Below are positions 1 through 12,094 of a stretch of DNA of 64,000 nt, piece after piece. Each line of letters starts with the position of its first letter. The first letter of the stretch is position 1. The position numbers were made by a program, and so were the translations under genes. Source of the DNA: Oryzias latipes (taxonomy: Eukaryota > Chordata > Actinopteri > Beloniformes > Adrianichthyidae). A model generated the notes under the pieces. That model did no database searches and was not told where the DNA came from. It worked only from the letters and a program-made list of their open reading frames with translations. The stretch is from assembly GCF_002234675.1 (NCBI RefSeq), contig NC_019879.2, positions 5,275,325 to 5,339,324 on the forward strand, written 5' to 3'.

Positions 1-2905
1 AGTAAAACCGCGCATCAAAACCCCAAATCTGCGAATCAAAATGCATAAATTGAGAACCAAAACCCACAATTTGCAACCAAAAGCCTTTCCCCAAAGCACA
101 ATCCTATTTCTCAGCTGCCGATTTGTTTTCTCGCCATTCTGAAATCCTGTTTTTGAGTTGCAGTTTTATTTTGAAACTGTCTTTTTGAGTTGCGCTTTTA
201 TTTTTTGAGTTGTGCTTTTATTTCTTGCGGTTTTGATTCTAAAACCTGTCGACACGTAAAAACAGCGACATGTCAGTCAAGGGGAGGGGAGGCGGGACAT
301 CCCTGATATCCAGAAGCTCATTGGCTACCGAATAAGACCGAGTCTTACGTCAACAGACCAGTTTAGAATGTGCCGGTAAGTTTCTCATGTTTTTCATATC
401 TTTTACTATATTAAAATATCAAAATTGTACTTTATTTAACCAGAGGACGCCAGCACATTCAGATGAGGAGCTCCACAAGTAGCTGCTAGTGAAAAAAGAT
501 GTTAGAAAGTTAGATGTTGCATGACAAACTATCAGCATTGTTCTCCTGTGTTAGCATGCTAGCTAGCTCAATGCTAGCGGGGTATCCAGCTCTTTTCATG
601 ACTTTTGTGGATTAAACAAAGTACATTTTTTACCACAGTGTCAGGATCAGTCATGTCAACCTGGGAATAATTGCCCGTGGATTGTCACTATGGTTAATCA
701 AATTGTTTTTTAAGAAGTACATTCATGTGTATATATAAGGTTTTTCAATATTTCCTTAGGGATTACACAGATGGATTGAACAACAAAGCAACATATTGCT
801 GCAAGAAAGTGACACCTTTCCTAGTTTGGGATCAAGTTAATCCCTATTTAAAATAAATACATAAAAGAAACACAATTTTTATTTGAAGTACCAGAGCAAA
901 TTTCCCACAGGTGGGATCAATAAAGTTTTTCTGATTCTGAACTGTATTCCAAAATAATTTTCTCAACCTTAAAGATTGCAGGTTAACACAGGAAGTTACC
1001 TTTCACAATATGCAGCTACTGAGTAGCAATTAAGGTGTGTGTGTGTGTATATATATATATAAATATATACACACACACACTCATTTTAACTGTCTTAAAT
1101 ACATTTTTCTTTGTGTGCAGGATGCTGTGGACATTGGACGACAGACTAACTTAAACCAGGCAGAGCAGGAAACTGTTGGAGTTGTTGTTCCCTCTGTGGC
1201 TTGTCCTCTCTCCTCTCAGACCTGTTCAACCCTCGTGGGACATCAGAAAACCATGGCCAAGACATTAACATTTATGTACTGATCTATGCATGTCATCACA
1301 GCAGGATGTAACAAAAACTAACAATGTGAACAGATCTCATCTGCCTTACAAAATACTGCCCCCCTTAAGAAAATAAATGGCTAATAATCACCACTGGTAT
1401 TTTGTAAAGCTTCATTTTTTAATGTTTGACCATTGAATGTGTTTTGTACAAAAGACTGATGGTTTTGCAAAGATCTTTGAAACACAGAGTCAAGTGCATT
1501 AGGTTCTGTGAAATTCTGAACCACAATTCAGAGAAATTAAAATAACTGTTTTTAAAACTCCTTAAAAGACTTGAGGTGGAAAAGTCACTGTTTTCGTACA
1601 GGCACTAAGAAATGGGAAGCAGACAGTGTGGTCGAAATGGACAACTATCTTAAAGGCTTCTCTTTCAGTTGACAGGAGATGTCTGTGAGCCTGCTGGACA
1701 GCCTTTGCATCACACTGGGACGTCTTTGGGGCCTGCATCTGGAAAGAAACAAAAACAGCAAAGTTAATTAACCAAAAAAAGAAGAGAAAAATTCAGATTA
1801 AATTTTTTTTCATTACCTTAAAGAAGATGTAGACATCCACGTCGTAGCTGCCTCAGTATTCCTGCCTTTTTTGTTATGGTATGCATAACAACGGCCCTTA
1901 TAGAAAACAACAGACATACAGCAATAGTCAATTTTAAAACCACCACCCAATTAAATATACTAATAATTCTATTGATGTCTAATACTGGAATAATTTTAAG
2001 TGGAATAAAACACGTTTTTGCTGGTCTGCTACAATTTACTCTGCTCTGGTTCACTCGAATACCGGACTTCTGCCAGTCTGCATAGTGCAGACGCATACAT
2101 TTTGAATAATATGGCACAGCAATATTGTTTCTCTGTTCAATAATTCCCTCTGTCTGTAAACCCTGAAAAATATTGAGAAACCTTATAGGTTATAACATAT
2201 TTGATTAACCCTAGTGACAATTCACGGACAATTATTCCCAGGTTTACATGACTGATCCTGACACTGTGGTAAAAAATGTACTTTGTTTAATCCACAAAAG
2301 TCATGAAAAGAGCTGGAAACCCCGCTAGCATTGAGCTAGCTAGCATGCTAACACAGGAGAACAATGCTGATAGTTTGTCATGCAACATCTAACTTTCTAA
2401 CATCTTTTTTCACTAGCAGCTACTGGGGGAGCTCCTCATCTGAATGTGCTGGCGTCCTCTGGTTAAATAAAGTACAATTTTGATATTTTAATATAGTAAA
2501 AGATATGAAAAACATGAGAAACTTACCGGCACATTCTAAACTGGTCTGTTGACGTAAGACTCGGTCTTATTCGGTAGCCAATGAGCTTCTGGATATCAGG
2601 GATGTCCCGCCTCCCCTCCCCTTGACTGACATGTCGCTGTTTTTACGTGTCGACAGGTTTTAGAATCAAAACCGCAAAAAATAAAAGCGCAACTCAAAAA
2701 ATAAAAGCGCAACTCAAAAAGACAGTTTCAAAATAAAACTGCAACTCAAAAACAGGATTTCAGAATGGCGAGAAAACAAATCGGCAGCTGAGAAATAGGA
2801 TTGTGCTTTGGGGAAAGGCTTTTGGTTGCAAATTGTGGGTTTTGGTTCTCAATTTATGCATTTTGATTCGCAGATTTGGGGTTTTGATGCGCGGTTTTAC
2901 TGTTT
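1..2905. mobile_element. Large foldback (long inverted repeat) element, left end cut by window
   Basis: Bases 1 to about 708 are repeated as the reverse complement at about 2,197-2,905, with only scattered mismatches (for example at 571 versus its partner near 2,320). The outer part of each arm is made of degenerate A-rich short repeats such as AATCAAAATGC and AAAATAAAAGCGCAACTC. The inner part of each arm carries a GC-rich stretch with GGGGAGGCGGGAC, an inverted CCAAT box (ATTGGCT) and TTACGTCA, then GTGCCGGTAAGT, which looks like a splice donor. The middle, about 709-2,196, is single copy and has no convincing coding sequence. It does contain a retroposon-like tail near 880-940 ending in TTCTGATTCTGA. 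The left boundary and any target duplication lie outside the window. Which transposon superfamily mobilised it is unknown. Confidence 0.8.
840..942 (+). repeat. LINE/SINE-like 3' tail inside the foldback centre
   Basis: The stretch ends in AATTTCCCACAGGTGGGAT then CAATAAAGTTTTTCTGATTC. This is the sort of tail common to fish non-LTR retroposons and their derived SINEs. It is a short relic without coding capacity, and its family is from recall only. Confidence 0.4.
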
Positions 2906-3194
2906 TGATGCGCAATACTTTAGGCTCTATTTTGACACCATACTCACTGTGTGCACTTAAACATCACAGACAGCTTCAGAAGAGGCTGCATCAGGCAGAG
3001 ATGAAAGTGGAGCAGCAGGCAGATGGTACCCACCTGGGATAATAGAACCAATGCACTTTCAGAGAGTTTTAAAAAACGGGAAGGGAAGAGTGGATCGTTT
3101 TCACAAGCATGACCTTTATCAAGTTTTTCGTTGAACTGCAGTGTACAGAAATCATCCTCATTTTACTTTTTGTTTAGATTTTAGTTTTTCTGCT

Positions 3195-3560
3195 GTTTTA
3201 CTTGGAATTTAACGATTTGTTTTACCGATTCAATTCATGTCATATTTTATGGTTGAAGATACCATTCATGGTCGACATCTTTAGCCAAAACTTCAACCAG
3301 TGTGACCCGGAAATAAATACCTGGGAACCAAACAATGCAGGGGAAGCTTTCCAGATTCCTTGTAACACAAAATTAAATGTGTCTACAAACAAACAAGTAT
3401 GAAAGTCAAATCCTTTCACATTTTAGTTTCCTAAAGTTCAGCCCACTGTTGTTTTTCCACATCAAAATAATCCAAAGGGAACATTATTAGAACATTCTAG
3501 CACACTGTATGGTCACACGTCTTTGATAAGTGTTTCCACACATTAAACTGGAATGATGGC
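3195..3560. repeat. Dispersed repeat, inverted partner of the copy at 49,200-49,760
   Basis: A block including CCAAAGGGAACATTATTAGA (about 3,474) recurs as the reverse complement near 49,450 (TCTAATAATGTTCCCTTAGG). Flanking similarity includes the GTTTGTTTGTAAACA/TGTCTACAAACAAACA segment and the CAGATTCCTTGTA/TACAAGGAATCTGG segment. There is no open frame of substance. The two copies are diverged, so this is an old non-autonomous family; I do not recognise its name. Confidence 0.55.
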
Positions 3561-5250
3561 TTGATTCGTTTTTGCTGCCATCACATGTGTGTTTTCCAAT
3601 GTGATTGGTACTTGGTGGTTTTTACGTTATAGTTAAATAAACCTACCATATGTCAGTCTAAATGGTATTTTCCAAGATCATGATAATCAATTTATTTCAT
3701 TTTGAAACCATTTTATAAACTTCATTGGGTGTTTGGTTGTAGAATCAAATGGATGACCTCCATCTATGAAGAAAAAGAATGTGACGATAATCAAAAAACA
3801 GTGCTCTGTTATCAATTTCTTAACATTTGACTCTGTGAGGCTGCAGCTGAGGGTGGGTCCATCTGCAAACTGCTCTGGAAAGTGTGTTTGCTCAGCATGT
3901 GAAGACAAACACCACGTGAGTGCAGGTTAACCGAGTTAACTCATGACAATGCAGATCGTTTGACGCGTGCACCGGTGTCATGGAGTTCATGCCAAACTAA
4001 ATCTGTCAGTCGGTGCTTTGATATATTTAAAGGAGAAACCCGTTGGGATTCTGCTCTTTCTTTGCCACTGTGACTAAATGAACTGAAATGTGCTGTGCTC
4101 CTTGAAAAATCAGGTCATTTTGTGTTGGTGTGATGTGTGTAGGAGCTGAGTCATCTCAGTGGTTCCTTCGGTGACCTAGTAAATATTCAAGGAGCTTCAT
4201 TAGCAGGACTGCAAGATATTTTCCATTTCTACAAGTAATAAAAGCTTTTTTTCAAGTTTGAGCTGTTTTGTTTCTGTTTTTTGACCAAATGAAATGCCAG
4301 CACTACAGCAGCTGCAGTGAGACTGTAACTGGAAACAACAAAGTAATTGACCACAGAAAAAAAGTGAGCTAAGAGAGGAGCAGGAAAGCTCAATGACAGG
4401 ATGAGCAAATGGCTTGGAATGACAGAGGCTGATGAGTGGAGAACAATAGTGGAGCATTGGTGAGGAAACAGTTGATGGGAAGCAGGTGGGGCTGAATGGG
4501 GGGGGGGGGGGGGGGGCAGGAAGACTCATTCTCCAGAGGAGAAGACGGAGCTCACAGAGAATGGGGAGGAAATCTTTGTAGAGCGGCAACCAAAGCTTCA
4601 CTCATGAGGCTTTAATTTACTAAACATGTCTCTTTAGTAACATCTAGTGGTGGTGGCATTAATAATAAAAATTTTAAAAGAAAAACTCTGTACGACACCC
4701 ACATAAATCTTGAACAAAAAAAGGAAAAAAAAATGTGCATTTTTGCCTTAAATGTATGGCAGAACTGCATTTCATCGTAGTGTGGAGTCCGATCAGACAC
4801 AGCTGACTTGTGCTTCTTGGTGTTAAGCCCCATTCATTTTCCATTTAAACAACACAAAGGCAGATTTTCAAATCCAAACTTACAATATCTGGATGTTCAC
4901 TGCAAAAAATGACTCTTAAGAAAGTAAAAAAAAAACCTGTGCTTCAATAAAAATTGTCATATTGTATGGCGAGAAAAATAATCTTATTAAAAAGACTTTT
5001 CAAGAAAAAAATAGTTCGGAGATCATTCACTGGAGGTAAAACGGGATTTTTTGTTGATCAGTCAAGGTTGACATCCTTCACATATTAACAATATGACCTT
5101 TTATGTGATTTTGGATGTTGTTGATGTGATCACACCAGTAAATCAACAACAGCAAGTCTTTTCATGCAACTGCATGCACTGAAATGAAGCAATGGTTTCC
5201 AAAATTACAATTTTTTTTAGGCTGTTCCTTAAAAGGTTATACTTCTGAAA
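3561..5250. other. Non-coding stretch downstream of gene 1
   Basis: Nothing here looks like a gene. A poly-G run of about 19 bases sits at 4,498-4,516 and interrupts a purine-rich tract. Short open frames in the stretch have low complexity and no recognisable domain. Confidence 0.5.
4498..4516 (+). repeat. Poly-G homopolymer
   Basis: An uninterrupted run of about 19 G. Its length should be treated as uncertain because homopolymers are error-prone in assemblies. Confidence 0.9.
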
Positions 5251-5254
5251 AATA

Positions 5255-7667
5255 CTGCATGTTTAATTCAAGGCTTTTATTGGTTTTAGAATAGAAATCA
5301 ACACATAATCAGAATAAATGATATCACATATACTGCACATCTTCATAACAACAGGAAATACTCATAAACACCGAACCAACAGACTAATATCTGTTTTAAC
5401 AGTTTCTTCAGTTTTTCTTCAGTTTTTGAGTGCAGTTTTCTTCCCTGAATGTCTTTTCAACAGATTTCAGAAACTAAACTAAAAACGTGATCTGAAAAAA
5501 CTTGAACAGAAAGCTTTAACACATTTTTGCATCTGTCCTTACTTACACAACCCTGAAGCAGACTCCATCTACTGTTATTTTTGCCTTAACCCTTGTGCTA
5601 TCCTAGGCACTTTAACATTGGGAGTGGGGTCATCTAGACCCACTAGACAGTGCGCTAAACCTTTTTTCTTCAATGATTTGTGATCTTCACTGGTGTCCAT
5701 GGATTACATGAAATCTTTCCACCTTTATCCACCTTTGTCATGGTAGGGAGAACACGTCAATGTAAGGGTGGGGTCATCTAAGATAGCACAAGGGTTAAAG
5801 AAACACAAGGCAAGAGGCCAAGTTCAATTTTTAAAAGGGGGAAACAGGTTATTGATAGATGAAACTTAAATAATTTCTGGCTATTAATATTCAGAAGTGT
5901 GTGCATAGATGGTTCTTAAAACTTGTTGAAAAAGTTACTTGTGTACAGAGAAACATCACAGCAATACATATACAGCATAGTTTCCTAATGGCAGACGCAA
6001 ATGATTGGAAAGAAATCAAAAAAACTCATATTTAGCCTATTTCTATATAGAATACTAGTTCAACCTATAGAAAAATGTGAATATAGAAAGAAATCCAAGA
6101 AAACAATCCTGAAGACTTTTTTTAGTAGTTTTCTCAAAACTACTAAGATAAGTAAGTCTTCAGAACAAAACTGCGAATTAATCTGAAGAAGTTTTAGGAG
6201 AACAGTGTGAAGAAGAGTCGGATGCCAACTAGATTAGTATAGGCCCGGAAATGTGACCAAATTTTACCAGTTCTCTGTGGCAAAGAATCATAATGCTATG
6301 TAGGCACCAAAAACTCTGGAAGAGACATCAATAAGATTAAAACACAAGTGCCAAATGTGTTTTAAAGCAACAACTGCACCTAGTAGTATAAATAGATTTG
6401 GAAAAACACGTTCAAACCAAAACAAAGAAAAAAAACAGCAGCAAAACCAAATATTGACACTCGCAGTTGCCCTATCTGGAGCAATGATATATCATTGACA
6501 GGCTACACAGACTAACACAACAGACACACAAATCTAGTTACTAAAGAAAGGGTAGAAGTTGCACAGATTAAGTGTGATTGACCTGAAAAGTTGATCATAT
6601 TTCTTTTGCGAATGGAAAACTATCCCAATTAACTACCAGTACCTGATGCTATGTAAATGCACATGCTTTATATTTTAGAAAAAAATCTATAATTTAAAAA
6701 AAAAGGGCTTTTGCGAATCAAAGTAGAGCGGTACTGTCAAAAGGTTCTCAAGCTGCAGGGATCCTAGAAGGCAGAGCTTCTCACTTTTCTGCATTTATTG
6801 ATCCACAAGCCAAGTGTTATGTAAATAAGACTGACATTTTAAGACATGGATCAGTGCTACAGGTGGAAATATTTTCAAAGGAAACAATCTAAATCTGGAT
6901 TTCTTCAAAATGTTTTTCTTTGTCAGAGTTTAAATGTCTTCCAATGAATGCAGAAACACTGTTACTGCATTTATTTGAGTAATGATGGTAATGATGTAAG
7001 GATGGCATCCTTTTTTTTACTTCACAGAAGTGCCAACCGCTTGAGAATTGATCATGGGGGAGAAACAATAATTTCAGTTTGCACCCGACCAGAATTCTAT
7101 GACACCAAGTCTTTTGTATATCCGAATAGAGGTGTGAAAGAAAAAGCCTGGAGAAAGATTCACGCGTTTGGCACTGCTTTGACATTTTGCATCAGGTACC
7201 AACAGTCCAGTGCGAACACCATATGCCAAAAGCATGTTCAAGAACTTGCCTTCAGACCGTTCTTGAATGCACGACATGTTCCCAATGTGAATGTAGCATT
7301 CAGAAAGTTTAAACTAGTATCCAGATTCCATGACAATAGAGGTTATAGATGTTTATTTTTCCTACAACAATTTCTTCAAATGTAATTGAACACAATTAAT
7401 TTTATGTTTGAAGTTGCCAGGTAACATTCGAGGTAATATTTCCAGTACTGAGCATGTATTTGGATGATTGTGGAGTGGAGTACAACAATGTAAATTAAAG
7501 AAAATAACTCTTAAAGAACCAAACTTGGTAGGACCGACCATCTACCATGACTAGTTTTGGTCAAAAATGACAAACAAAGACAAATGGAGAAACACTTCAA
7601 ACATGTCTCATAGGCCAAAGAGTATGTATATAACCCCAGACATTTACGAATGTATATACTTTACTAC
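5255..7667 (-). other. Probable 3' UTR of the NHL-repeat gene
   Basis: This is the stretch after the stop of the minus-strand NHL gene. It has no coding potential. Read on the minus strand it offers AATAAA signals near 7,352-7,357, 6,790 and 5,275-5,281; the last is followed by an A/T-rich end. Which site is used cannot be told from sequence. If the most distal one is used, the piggyBac-type MITE at 5,590-5,794 would lie in the UTR. Transcript ends would settle it. Confidence 0.3.
5590..5794. mobile_element. piggyBac-type MITE, copy 1 (205 bp)
   Basis: Terminal inverted repeats CCCTTGTGCTATC and GATAGCACAAGGG are flanked on both sides by TTAA (5,586-5,589 and 5,795-5,798). TTAA target duplication and CCC-starting ends are hallmarks of the piggyBac superfamily. 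A second copy, nearly identical inside, lies at 24,403-24,605. There is no coding capacity, so it would have been moved by a transposase supplied elsewhere. Confidence 0.8.
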
Positions 7668-8399
7668 TCATTTGTATTGGTAAATCTTAATGCAATGGTG
7701 CATACTGTCTGACACAGCAAGCTGACCCTCGGGTAACAAGGTCAGTCCACGTGGACTACTCAGTCCTTCGTTTACTATGGGCCAACCGAATCCTTGTTCC
7801 GGATATAACACAATTTTGTGTTGTTCCCCCCAGTCTGCGACCAGAACATTACCATCTGTATCTATACAGATTCCCCAGGGGCAGGCCAGGACAGGTCCCA
7901 TGCCTGCACACACACCTAGAACTCTTATGGTGTTCCAGCCTGGCTCCAGCACTTTTATACAAGGGACACGTCCAGTTTCATTGCCCCTTTCAGACACAGC
8001 TACTAAGCCTGTTGTCAAGCAAGTTGCCACTAAGTAGGGCCTGTGGAACCCGGTCACAACTGTGCGCTCAAGCCGAGAACCGGTCTTTGGTTCGAGCTTC
8101 AAGGAAATGAGTGTACCTTTTCTAATATCTGCAACCAGAAAGTCATCTAATCGGGTCGCAGTCACACCCCTTGGAGCCTCCAGTTCATCCTTTGCAGAAC
8201 CCAGGCCAGAGCCTCCAAAGGTCTGGAGTAGACGGCCATGGCGATTGAACACAAGCAGAGCCCTTTCTGCTGCACAGCTCAAAGCGATCAAGCCTTTTCC
8301 ATTGACAGCAATGTCAAAGTAATTCCTGCATCTTCTGGTTGAACCGTCAGAGCGTGCGGAGGTCAATTGCTGGAGGACATTTCCTCTAGGGTCAGTCAC
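7668..8399 (-). CDS. NHL gene, coding exon 2 (residues 640-882)
   Basis: The exon begins VTDPRGNVLQQL after the acceptor AACAG and encodes the remaining NHL blades. It ends in KIYQYK and a stop codon. Confidence 0.85.
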   Translation of the reverse strand: MTDPRGNVLQQLTSARSDGSTRRCRNYFDIAVNGKGLIALSCAAERALLVFNRHGRLLQTFGGSGLGSAKDELEAPRGVTATRLDDFLVADIRKGTLISLKLEPKTGSRLERTVVTGFHRPYLVATCLTTGLVAVSERGNETGRVPCIKVLEPGWNTIRVLGVCAGMGPVLACPWGICIDTDGNVLVADWGEQHKIVLYPEQGFGWPIVNEGLSSPRGLTLLPEGQLAVSDSMHHCIKIYQYK

Positions 8400-10405
8400 C
8401 TGTTTCAAAGTTTAATGTTAGCTTGAAATTGTACATTTGCTGCTACAAACATGCTATACTTTGAATGAACTTGAAAGGGGTGACATACCTGTACACGTGC
8501 ATTTCCACAATCCACTATAAAGAGGTGGCCCTGTGGTGTGGCATGGATCCCGCTTGGTAGAGTAAGGTCAGCCCGACCTGATCCCTGCTTGCCAAACTGC
8601 CCAATGAAATGGACACCACTGGGGTTGTATGCTTTGAAGGACAAATCCCCTTCTTCCTCTAACTCTGCCAGAGCCAGCTCCCTCCCTCCTCTGTCCCTCT
8701 TCAGCTCTTGAGAGGACACATCTATGGCTGACAGAGATAAAGACCTGGCCACAAGGGGTTGTTTTGCTTCACCCAGTATGCTTTCATTGTGTTGCTCCTT
8801 ATTATACCCTCCGTGAGCAGAGCATAAGATGTTCTGCCCCCTTTCATAGATCCGAGACCGTCGACTGAGTGTTGGTGAGGCCAAAGTTGAGTTACCATTC
8901 TTAACCTTCCACAGTCCTTGCTCATTTGTCCTGCCAGGGATTAGCGGATGTGTCCTCTGTGTCAAATCCAATGCAGACTTTGACAAGTAGCAACTGTAGT
9001 TTAGAGAGCTTCTTTTTAAACCGTAGTCATACGATGGGCCAATGATGAAGGTGTAGCTTGAATCGAGGCTGTCCGCTGGGGATGGAGCACGGCCCGAGTC
9101 ACCAAGTGTCCCAAGGGAGTGTTCATCCGAAGACTGGCTGATGCGGGAATGAAAGCGGCCTCTGCAGGTGAGTTCTAAGCAGCTTTGGCTGGTCAGGGTG
9201 TCTTTTGTATTTGTCCTGGGAGATTTTAAGGCACTGTTGGCAAAGCTATGAAGTCGACCATTGGAGCCCTGACTCCCTTTTCTTTTAGGTCTATCTTGGC
9301 TTTCCAAACTCAATGATTGGTTGAGCTTACCATGGTCCTTTCGTCTTTCTGGTGACGGGGACAGCTTTCTATTTGAAGCAACTGAAAGCAATTTCTTCTG
9401 ATTCCAGTGGGAAGGACTCTTTTTATCACAGTTAATCTTGTTTACCAGATCTTCATCGGCCGATGAAGTGACGATGTGTTTGTGTCCAACGGGAATGGCC
9501 AACGAAAGATTTTCTCCTTGTTGCTGGAAGTAACCCGAATCCATTTCAGTATGTTGGGGAGAAATCCTGTCAGATTGTTCGCATTTGGGAAGCCAGTGAA
9601 GGATCTTAGCAGAAGAAAGCTTCTGTTCATCCTCTGAATCCAGGTCACTTTGGTTTGAAAGGCTGATCTTTCGAACCACACGGGAAGTTGGTGAGGTCCA
9701 ACCCTGTCCTTGAGTGCTATTTTCTTTCTTAAAACTTTGATGGTTCATGTCTTCACACTTGATCTCCTGTGAGTGGAGAGCACATGGTTGTCCGTGCGGT
9801 CCACAGCTTCCAACATTCAGGCTTAGGTTTTGATCTTGTATGTGGATTTCTCCAAAGGTGACAGCATTAGTTTGGGAGCTTGGTTTGAAGTTCACTTTCT
9901 TAAGGGAAACAGTCATTTCCCAGGGCTGTAGGAACTCTGTTATCTCTTTAATAAGAAGGTTGTTGTTTTGCACGTTTTCATTTACAACTGATTGACCCAT
10001 TTCTTCAATTCTACATTGAAGCTCGGCTAGTTTGCGGAACCTTTGGTCCATCAGGTTTTGACTAACCCGCACTGCCGCCAGATTCTCCCTCTGAACTTGC
10101 TCCAGGTGCTGCTGAGTGTCCCGATGGTCTTGCTCCACCCTCTCGAGGAGACGCCTCTCCTCTCTGCGCACTCCTAGGACAGCTCGTTCAACACTCCGTT
10201 TTACTGCTTCAAATTCATTTTTTTGGTGCTCTTGGATTTGCTGCAGCTCAGCACAGACCTGTGCAAGATCACACTGAGCTTGTGTCACCCAGCATGATGA
10301 GAACTGAGGGGACAGGCTGGGGGTATAGCTGTCCAACTGACAATCCGGACTCTTGGCTGGTATGGAAATAGGAGAACTGCTTTGCCTAGGGCCCTCCCCA
10401 AACAT
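7668..10405 (-). CDS. RING-less TRIM32-like coiled-coil/NHL-repeat protein (gene 1)
   Basis: The spliced product is 882 residues from two coding exons, 10405-8489 and 8399-7668, joined across an 89-bp intron (donor CAG|GTATGT, acceptor AACAG|GTG, phase 0). Residues about 45-135 form a Gln/Glu/Arg-rich coiled coil. Residues about 140-575 are Ser-rich and look disordered. From about 585 to the end there is an NHL propeller, with repeat signatures such as GHLFIVDCGNARVQV, GNVLVADW and GQLAVSDSMHHCIKIY. The last 50 residues align by eye with the C terminus of TRIM32 (ending HCIKIYSY). No RING or B-box is present at the N terminus. The start is secure because an in-frame TGA lies about 25-30 bases upstream in the same exon. 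NHL propellers in TRIM proteins bind RNA or protein; without a RING, ligase activity is not expected. I do not recognise the exact orthologue. Confidence 0.85.
8489..10405 (-). CDS. NHL gene, coding exon 1 (residues 1-639)
   Basis: The initiator ATG is at 10,405-10,403. The exon carries the whole coiled coil and the Ser-rich linker, and it ends inside the first NHL repeat after GNARVQ. The donor on the minus strand is GTACAG|GTATGT. Confidence 0.85.
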
Positions 10406-10444
10406 TGTGAGGAAATTGGTCTTTTTGAAGAATCAGTCTGAGTT
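10406..10444 (-). other. 5' UTR part of the first coding exon of the NHL gene
   Basis: The minus strand has a good acceptor, GTTTTTCTGCAG|AAACTC, with the exon starting at 10,444. An in-frame TGA before the ATG shows that this part is untranslated. Confidence 0.55.
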
Positions 10445-12094
10445 TCTGCAGAAAAACAAAGAGGACACTTGCATTGAAAATCATTCAAATAAAGACATGA
10501 CAACTGCTTAAAGTCCCATCCTGATCATCTGTGGTGCTATTTTAAAAGCATCTTTTGATTGCAATTATGCCATTTAGCCAAAATTTAAAAAAAGCCTGTG
10601 TTGTTTTCTAGGACATAGTTTCTGCAGATCAGCAGGAGTTAAATAGAAATTTGACTCCTAGATGTGAGCGGTAGGTTTAGGCAGGGATTAAGCCTGCCCC
10701 CATTTCTCATCATCCTTCTGTTTACGTGGTCTCCCGCTAACTTACAGCCCCTCATACCCCCAACCTAACATTACCGGTGCAACAAAAATGACAAGCAATA
10801 TCGGAGCCATCGAGACAAACAGTTTTGAGCCAAATTCCAGCTCAGAAGAGGAAAATGAAGACGGACATGGATCTAGTAGTCGAGCTTGTGGATTGCTGTC
10901 GTACAGTAGGTTCTACAACACTGCTACAAGTTTTTTCCAACGTCATTATTTTTCATCTGCTTCTGATTCACAAAAATTTGAATTAAAAAAACTTAATTTT
11001 CTTTATATATGTCCTCCATCATCAGAAAACTTGCCACAAGACCATATTAAAAACACCATTTGAGTAGTTTTTGTTTTTTTTAAAGATTGTCACAATAAGG
11101 GAACGGAAACATCAGACAAAATAATTGTCCCTGGGTAGAAGTAAAGTGTTTAGCATATTCACATCACAATTAAGTAGTGACATTTGATGTAAACAGCCGC
11201 TTATGCAAACGTGTCAGATCTTCAAAGGGTTGTTTTTAAGATTCAAGAGGCTGTGGGAAGAAAGAGCAAACGCAGAGCAGGAAGAAAGTTTTTGAGTTCC
11301 GCTTCCAAGAGTTTCCTACAGTATTTCAAACGGTGACAGACAAGTAGAAGCACCCGCAGTGAGGCTGAGAGAGGGAGGTGCAGACTGAGTGTCAGCACAA
11401 CAATACTCCTCAGCTTCTCAATTGTGTGCGAAAAAGACGTCCCTTTGAGGTTTTATTCATGAGGACAACAATGTAATATCAGGAAGTAACAATGAAGACG
11501 TCTGTTCCTATCACTAATTTATACATAAAGCGGCTTTTCTAACAAGCAAACACGACTTGAGAGTTTCAAGAAGGGAACACGGCGAATGTTGACCTACATC
11601 CAAAGCTTCAGCAGGTACTCGGTTTCAGGAGCCAACCTGTAATTCTACACTCTACAGTAGAAGTTACCGACCGCATGAATAGTTTAACAGTTCAGGAAGA
11701 CCAAAATGCAAATGAGCTCGCACAACTTGGATGCAAGGTAACTTTCAAATTGGATAAAGCTTTATTTTTATGTCTGGTTTTATGTAAGAAAAGAAGTCAA
11801 GCAACAAGACTACCATAAGGTGGTCTGTTTGCAGAGGGACCAGTGGATCTGAGGCACTAGGTCGAAGCTTTGCCTCTTTGTTCCAGCTTTACTAAATTAC
11901 ATTGTAAATGAAGGCAGTCCAGATGCTCAGCCTCTGAGTCAATAAAAGAAAGGCAGAAAAAAACTAAGCTAATGCAACAATACATATTTTTGTGTGTAAT
12001 TTAATATAAAATAAACTCCCAAAATTCCATTTGTTTTCTAATAAACAAAGAGGACAGTGAAAGAAAAAAAAGAGGACACACCACTAAGTCTTAC
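10445..12094 (-). other. Probable 5' UTR intron of the NHL gene
   Basis: The interval runs from a predicted donor (ACACAG|GTAAGAC, minus strand, near 12,094) to the acceptor at about 10,445. It holds one copy of a dispersed repeat (10,640-11,070) and no other recognisable feature. Confidence 0.4.
10640..11070 (+). repeat. Dispersed repeat family R1, copy 1, with coding-like segment
   Basis: The block ACAGCCCCTCATACCCCCAA, then GGTGCAACAAAAATG and an acidic open frame (MTSNIGAIETNSFEPNSSSE, bases 10,788-11,063), ends with a segment like CTTGCCACAAGACCATATTA. The front half recurs near 34,400-34,470 and the end recurs near 24,845 and 34,940. The open frame is probably a fragment of a transposon protein rather than a host gene. 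I cannot name the family. Confidence 0.55.

Noticed and set aside
4200-4601. 133-residue minus-strand open frame with a Pro run
   Set aside because: The Pro run comes from the poly-G tract; there is no splice context or similarity I recognise.
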